This document shows, piece after piece, positions 57,880-64,000 of a DNA stretch of 64,000 nucleotides. Below the pieces are notes generated by a model. It did no database searches. It was not told the DNA's origin and saw only the letters and a program-made list of their open reading frames with translations. Both the position numbers and the translations under genes were made by a program. Each line of letters starts with the position of its first letter. The stretch's first letter is position 1. The DNA lies in assembly GCA_029204225.1 (NCBI GenBank), contig MU832138.1, positions 21,275-85,274 of the forward strand, read 5' to 3'. This stretch comes from Diphasiastrum complanatum (Eukaryota; Streptophyta; Lycopodiopsida; Lycopodiales; Lycopodiaceae).

Positions 57880-60470
57880 AATCCTGTTTGAAGCAAATTC
57901 TAAGTTATTGTCCTTGGACTTCAGGAGGAGCCTCAATTGCTTCAAGAAGTCCAAAGGTACAAGAAAGAGCAAGAATGGCTCCTCACTATATCAAGATAAA
58001 TGTTTCAACTGAAGTGTTGAGAGAAATTGGTGCTTGCACCTCGGCCAAGGAGGCTTGGGACACCCTCAAAGCCATTTATGAGTCCAAGAATACCTCTAGA
58101 TTGCTCACACTTAGAAATCAAATTTTCCAAAGTCATCCATTGGAGCTTGTGCACTCGAATGTCCATTTCTCATCTTTTAAAAGCAAGGGAGGAGCTACAT
58201 GCTTTGTCACTTTTATTGATGATAATACAATATTTACATGGTTGTATTTCTTATCTTCCAAAGCTATGGTGTTTGATTGTTTCCTCTCAACTTCAAAGCT
58301 CTTGTTGAAAAGCATTACTCTTTCAAGCGTAAAGGTTTGGGATGTAATGGTGGTGGAGAATATATCTCTAACAAGTTTCATGACTTTTGTGAGCAAGAAA
58401 GAATCAAAAGAGAATTTTACTGTGCCTATTCCCCTCAACAAAATGGAGGGACTGAGAGGAAAAATAGAATTTTATGTAAATGTTATCTTTGATGAATCCA
58501 AGATGTATGAAGACGAAGATGCTGAGAAGATAGACACATCCAGTAGGAAAAATGGTATAGTGAGGATACCACCTGATGATGATCCATTCATTGACCTTCC
58601 GAGTGATGAACATGAGGATACATCTCAAGATACTACTACTCAACCTCAAGAAACAGGTTGGAGAGGTAGGGACAAACCTTTTGGTGCAAGAAGGATTGAA
58701 ATTGCAGGTGACAAACGCAAGGAGAAGGATGTACCGTGGGATACATTTTCACCAGGAAGCCGATCACCTGACAGAAAGCTCCCTAAGTGGTTTGAGAGAT
58801 TGATGGAGAGCCGCAATATAGATGAATTTCTAGGATCATCTAACCAGGGAGAGCTACGACGATCAACAAGAGAGAAGATACTACTTGAGAGGTATGAAGC
58901 AAATTATGCTCTGTTATCCAGCATTATTCAAAGCAAAGAACCTTCGACTTATGGTGAAGCGAAGGATGATGACATTTGGATCAAGGCCATGGGAGAGGAG
59001 ATGGAGTCAATTCTAAGCATAGCACATGGGACTTAGTAGAACCACCAGTTGGCAAGAAACCCATTGGTTGCAAATGGGTATACAGAATTAATTACCATGC
59101 AGATGGAAGCATAGCAAAGCACAAAGCAAGATTGGTAATCAAAGGGTACGCACATAATAAAGGCATTGACTATGAGGAGACCTTTGCGCCGGTGTGTAAG
59201 TGGAATACTCTACATCTACTTATTGCTTTAGCTTCACATTTTGGTTGGCCTTTGCATCAGATGGATGTTAAATCTGCTTTTCTAAATGGTGAGTTAGAAG
59301 AAGAAGTGTTCATGGATCAACCTAAAGGCTTTGTAACGAAAGGACAGGAAAATAAAGTATGTCGCTTGAAGAAAGCGCTTTATGGTCTTAAACAAGCACC
59401 ACATGCGTGGTATAGCAGGATTGATGCCTACTTTCATTCAAAGGGGATGGTGAGAACACATTCTGATCCAAATCTATATGTCTTATGCTTTGATGGTATG
59501 GTTGCTTTGATTGCTCTTTATGTTGATGACTTGATTATTACGGAAAATAATCAAGAGATGATAGACATGATCAAGAAAGACCTCATGGAACAATTTGAGA
59601 TGACGGATCTCAGCCTGATGCATTACTGCCTTGGAGTAGAAGTGTGGCAAAAAGGACATGAAGTGGGTTCAACACAGGTGAAGTATGTCAAAGAGTTACT
59701 ACACAGGTTTAGGTTGCAGGATTGCAAACCAGTAAACACTCCTACTGAACCAGGTAAAAAGCTTTCTAAGCTTGATGAATCACAGTCATTTGATGCTACG
59801 CTATATAGACAGTTAGTAGGGAGCTTGATTTACCTTACCACAACTAGACCAGATATATGCTATGTTGTTGGCATTGTAAGTTAGTTTATGGCAGCACCTA
59901 CGGAAACGCATTGGAAAGCAGCTAAACGCATTTTGCGTTATGTGAAAGGTACTTCAGAGTATGGCTTGATTTACAGGAAGCATGATGGTTTACCTGAGTT
60001 GTGTGGCTACGTGGATGCGGACTGGAGAGGTGACTATGATGATCGTAGATCCACCACAGGATATATATTCCAATTTTGTGGTAATTGCTTTTCTTGGTCT
60101 AGTAAGAAGCAAAGTACAATTGCTCTTTCCACCACAAAAGCAGAGTATAAGGCAATGTGTAGTGCTGCACAAGAAGCTATATGGTTGAGACAAATCTTGG
60201 AAGAAATTGGCATGAAGCAGAAAAATCCCACGACTTTACATAGCGACAGTCAGAGTGGCATTTAGCTAGCAAAGAATCCAGTGTTCCATGCGAGAACTAA
60301 ACACATTGAGATTTAATATCACTTCATACGTGAGAGGCTGCTGAGTCGTGAAATTCATGTTGTTCATTGTAGCACAGAAGAACAACTAGCTGATATTTTC
60401 ACTAAGCCACTTACTGGAGAAAAGTTTGATAAGTTTAGATCAAAACTTTCTGTATTTAAAGTTTGTTGAC
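57880..60470 (+). pseudogene. Copia family C, copy 2: gag-pol with internal deletions
   Basis: A 382-codon frame starts in gag (APHYIKINVSTEVLREIGAC, AWDTLKAIYESKNTSRLLTL). At FQ/SHPLELVHSNVHF it passes directly into integrase, so nucleocapsid and protease are deleted. Integrase slips frame near 58280, with the missing part (KGLGCNGGGEYISNKFHDF, then SPQQNGGTERKNR) in another frame. The core then jumps to linker at 58485. RT (58930-59880) has KPIGCKWVYRINYHADGSI, QMDVKSAFLNGELEEEVFM, ALYGLKQAPHAWYSRI and YVDD at about 59519-59530. RNase H (59890-60469) has DADWRGDYDDRRSTTGYIF and STEEQLADIFTKPL. Stops at 59882, 60264 and 60314. Confidence 0.9.
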
Positions 60471-60489
60471 TCTAAAGCTATGTATATGA

Positions 60490-61560
60490 CTGTATAAAAA
60501 GTGACTCCTTCCTCAATGTTCTTATCACTAGATTTAGCATCGTTTATATTTATTTGTTGCAATTGAGCTCTTGTCATCACCTGAATTGCTTGTTCTTGGA
60601 CATGCCTAGCTGACATAGTCTCTTTTTCTTGAGCAGAGCAGTCCTTGTAACAATGGGTTCTTCCACAATTTTCACAGCATGCTTGATAGACCTTTTTTAA
60701 TTCACAAGTAAAAAACATATGGCCTTGTTGCCCACATACCCAACCACCGATAAGTTGCTCTACTGGTGTCACAACATAACCGTATTGGATAGGTGATTCA
60801 AGATTTGCTTAAGAATCAGAGGTAGAAGTTTCCTCTGGGTGATACGGAGAATCGTAGAAATAAGATGTCTCTTTATCAATGAAGTTGACAATTGTAGGAT
60901 CTTATTCCTATGTAACAATTGGTTATTATTACCTGGTGCTCTTTAAAGGACTGGTAATTTTTTGTTTAGTGCAAGGTACTTCATGTACCTGCACTAAAGT
61001 GTGGCTGTTGCACATGTGGTTGATACACATGAGTTGATGGTCTCTGTTGTTGTCTGGCATGATTAAGCATATTGAATGCGCACTTAAAAGATTCATGATT
61101 ACATCTATTACAAAACACACATCGAGATTGATATTGTTTTTGAAAAGGACCCTTATTCGGACATTCATTCACAGTGTCATTTTTCCTACATATAGAACAC
61201 CACACGCCCTCTCTACGTATTCTAGGTTTGAAGATCCTTTAAGGTCTTTTGGATCTCATCTAACTGACTTTTATGGATTTTATTTATTTTTTCAAGCTCA
61301 TCCCGCATATCTACAGCGCGTGATCATATGGGATCTGAAATCTCTGAGCTTGTATACAAGCTAAAAGATATAACTGATTGCCTCTTATTTGAGTTATCAT
61401 GCACCCAATTTGGTGGTGGGAGGCTTAGGCATCATTATCTTGAAGTTTTGCTTGTTGGCGCTCTCCATAAAAGCATTTTTTGCTTGATCAAAGCCTATGC
61501 TTGTTTGCTGGACCTGTTAGAAGCTTCTATGCCTCTCTAATGAGCCATAGAAGAGTGCTT
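60490..61560 (-). pseudogene. Gypsy-type gag fragment with four knuckles
   Basis: Minus strand, from right: DMRDELEKINKIHKSQLDEI (coiled-coil-like, about 61300), first knuckle pair CSICRKNDTVNEC and CVFCNRCNHESFKC (61070-61199), a His/Gln/Pro linker, second pair CGQQGHMFFTC and CENCGRTHCYKDC (60635-60740), and a tail ending about 60490. It lies between family C copies 2 and 3 and probably inserted there. The right boundary is unclear. Confidence 0.75.
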
Positions 61561-62386
61561 GTAATCTCTGATTGAAGACATGTGGGGCTGGGATTTTGTG
61601 AATCTCTCCTTATAAAAGTGCGCCCTCCTAAATGCATGGCATCAAAGCCAATCGAAGAAATGAGTTATAAATCATGCTAGGATCATAGATTTTGATGCAA
61701 TTCACTCATTTATTGCTATCCAGACATAATCTATGCTAGCACCTTCAAATTCTGATATAATTGAGTGAAGAGCGATCTCATGGGATTTGATTTACAGGTG
61801 TATTAGCATAAAAAACCGAGTTGAGGTCATCTCTTATCAATTGGATTGAAATAGCTAGTTTTTTAAGCTTCCTTCTTTTTGATGTTACTTGAATTGAAAA
61901 AGAATAGTTTTCAGTCATTCAATAGAATTTAGATCATCATTCTTGGTGTTGTAGTAGGTTGTTCTTATGCTTACTAAGGTATTTGAAAGTCATTTTTAGA
62001 GTCAGCCCAAGGATTTTGGCAAGTACTCAACATAGAATGGAATTCTAGCTAAGTTTGTGTTCATTTTTGCTTGTTTTGGTGAAATTCTTTTGATTGATTA
62101 TTGCATAGTGATTCAACTTGATTTTATAGGGATCATTTAAAGAGGCATTTATGTTCATTTGATTCCTTTGGTTCACGTTAGTAGGTGGATCCAAGTACCT
62201 TGTGAAGTTGAGATCAAGGAGGAGGCAATTCTAGATCCAATTTTCGTTCCAATTCAAGCTAGTTTCCATTTTTGTTGTAGGATCTTGTTGATAGGTCAAT
62301 GTTTGAATCTTGTTAAGTCCCTAAGTAGTGGGGTTATATTTTCAATCATTTCTATTTTGCATTTATTTTTTTGTGATCCAGCTCTT

Positions 62387-62388
<2 letters not shown>
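61561..62388 (+). other. Leader-like stretch of family C copy 3
   Basis: TGGCATCAAAGCC at 61638 resembles the primer site TGGTATCAGAGCC with two changes, after an AAATGCA end. From there to the gag start at 62467 is about 830 bp, close to the 811 bp of element A. No LTR could be confirmed upstream. Confidence 0.4.

Positions 62389-62467
<79 letters not shown>
62389..62467. repeat. (AG)n microsatellite abutting a gag start
   Basis: About 39 AG units end in the ATG of MASINSYLYD at 62467. Confidence 0.97.
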
Positions 62468-62471
<4 letters not shown>

Positions 62472-63945
62472 TTCCATAAATTCATATCTCTATGATAGAT
62501 TGAAAATATCTCATTGGATAAATGATAGATTGATAAATGATAAGTTCATACCTCATTGGATCTAAATGATAGATTGAATTCTTCTAATTACTCTATTTGG
62601 AAGCTAAGAATGGAGTCTATTCTTGTCTTGCAAGATCTAATGGACATTGTGATGGTGATGAGGATGAGCTCATTCACCCTCAACAAGCTACAAAATACAA
62701 GAAGAGGTGCAAGATTGCCCTCCATCGTATAAAAATGAATGTAGAAAATGAGCTTCTTAAGGAGGTAGGTGCTTGCACCTTGGCTCAAGAAGCATGGTAA
62801 ACTTTTAAAAAAAAATATGGATCAGAGAATACTTCAAGGTTGATATCCTTGAAGAACCATACCCTTCAATGCTTTCAAGCCAAGGGAGAGAGTGGTCATT
62901 CATATGTTTTGAGAGTTAGAGACTTAAACAAGGAGCTTGCTTAGATAAGAGATTCTATTAAGGAATGTGAATGTTCAGTTGATTTTGAATGGACTAAGTG
63001 CGAATTTTGCCAACTTTGTACAAGGCTATGCAAGAAATGATAGACATGATCAAGAAAGACCTCAAACAATTCGAGATGACAAATCTCAGCCTAATGCATT
63101 ATTGCCTTGGAGTGGAGGTGTGGCGAAAAGGACACGAGGTGGGTTTAACATGGGTGAAGTATGTCAGAGAGTTGCTGCACAAATTCAAGTTACAGGACTG
63201 CAAGCCAGTGACAACTCCAATTGAGCCAGGTAAAAAGCTTTCTAAGCTTGACGAATCATAGCCATTTGATGCTACATTGTATAGGCAGTTAGTAGGGAGC
63301 TTGATTTACCTTACCACGACTAGACCAAATATATGCTATGTTGTTGGTATTGTAAGTCAGCTTATGGCAGCAACTATGGAAACACATTGGAAGGCAGCCA
63401 AACGCATTTTGCGATATTTCAAAGGCACTTCCGATTATGGCTTGGTGTACAAGAAGCATGAGGATTTACCTGAGTTATGTCACTATGTGGATGCGGATTG
63501 GGGAGGTGACTATGATGATCGTAGATTCACCACAGGTTATGTATTCTAGCTTTGCAGCAATTGCTTTTCTTGGTCTAGTAAAAACGAAAATACAGTTGCT
63601 CTATCCACAACAGAAGTAGAGTATAAGGCAATGCGTAGTGCAGCATAGGAAGCTATATGGTTGAGACAAATCTTGGATGAAGTTGGCATGAAGCAGGAAA
63701 AGCCCACGACTATACATAGCAACAGTCAGAGTGTCATTCAGTTGGCAAAGAATCCGATGTTCAATGCGAGAACCAAACACATCGAGATTCAGTATCACTT
63801 TATACGTGATAGGCTACTGAGTCGTGAAATTAATGTTGTTCATTGTAGTACAGATGAGCAACTAGCTAACATTTTCACTAAGCCACTCATTAGAGAAAAG
63901 TTTGATAAGTTTAGATCAAAGCTTTCTATACTTAAAGTTTGTTAA
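62467..63945 (+). pseudogene. Copia family C, copy 3: gag joined to RT
   Basis: Gag starts MASINSYLYD, then a small duplication of the AATGATAGATTGA word (62518-62577) and shifts. NYSIWKLRMESIL, RRCKIALHRIKMNVENELLK and LRVRDLNKELA follow. At about 63030, inside the capsid word ANFVQGYA, it joins RT sequence QEMIDMIKKDLKQFEMTNLS, so nucleocapsid, protease, integrase and the YVDD part are all deleted. RNase H continues to 63945 with [31 protein letters not shown] and STDEQLANIFTKPL, with stops near 63259, 63547 and 63646. Confidence 0.9.
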
Positions 63946-63987
63946 CTTTGATGCTATGTATATGGCTGTATAAAAAATAGATTCTAC

Positions 63988-64000
63988 TTTTAGGGAGAGA
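63988..64000 (+). promoter_or_regulatory. PPT of family C copy 3 at the window edge
   Basis: TTTTAGGGAGAGA at the end, matching 57656-57669. The 3' LTR should begin just beyond 64000. Confidence 0.65.

Noticed and set aside
62159-62479. Frame ending in alternating Arg-Glu
   Set aside because: By-product of the (AG)n microsatellite; the leader of a copia copy.

Overview
The window looks like repeat-rich nuclear DNA of a land plant. Almost everything recognisable is LTR retrotransposon: at least ten Ty1/copia copies or fragments and four Ty3/gypsy fragments, together with AT-rich sequence, microsatellites and tandem repeats. I see no host protein gene, tRNA, rRNA or CRISPR array. Leaders primed by initiator tRNA-Met (TGGTATCAGAGC-type sites), plant-style copia and gypsy domains and long TC/AC/AG microsatellites all point to a plant. 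A large-genome seed plant, fern or bryophyte would fit, but the sequence does not let me choose.

Layout. 1-470 is a copia gag remnant (minus). 470-3000 is low-complexity DNA with 24-bp and 28-bp tandem arrays and a TTTTTCGATAC-type array. 3010-16407 is an old plus-strand copia element (element 1). Its RT-RNase H region is split by a truncated copia-derived element (element N, 7030 to about 10450) and by a second copia element (element 2, 10636-15930, TSD CTATT). 16408-24200 is a mosaic of copia fragments in both orientations. 24470-24569 is a near-perfect fold-back. 25035-36310 is a three-level nest: an LTR of the element-1 family (minus) is split by copia element B (minus, TSD AAAAG), whose 3' LTR is in turn split by an intact young copia element A (plus, 26101-32258, TSD GAAGA, one open 1322-codon gag-pol, 682-bp LTRs differing at two sites).

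36500-38030 is a gypsy-like gag remnant. 38790-42175 holds minus-strand copia-derived non-autonomous material. It includes a roughly 505-codon frame that begins with copia pre-integrase sequence and then matches no pol domain I recognise. 43492-47870 is a degenerate Ty3/gypsy element (minus). 49740-55780 is a gypsy gag-protease remnant whose gag is split by a 3301-bp insertion (TSD CAACA). 55781-56880 is a tandem array of about 352 bp per unit. 57016-63945 carries three broken copies of one copia family, with a minus-strand gypsy gag fragment between the second and third. The window stops at the polypurine tract of the last copy.

Functionally, only element A looks able to encode its own transposition: capsid, protease, integrase, reverse transcriptase and RNase H in one polyprotein, flanked by promoter-bearing LTRs, PBS and PPT. 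All other copies carry stops, frameshifts or deletions. Where target-site duplications are visible, they give a relative order of insertion.
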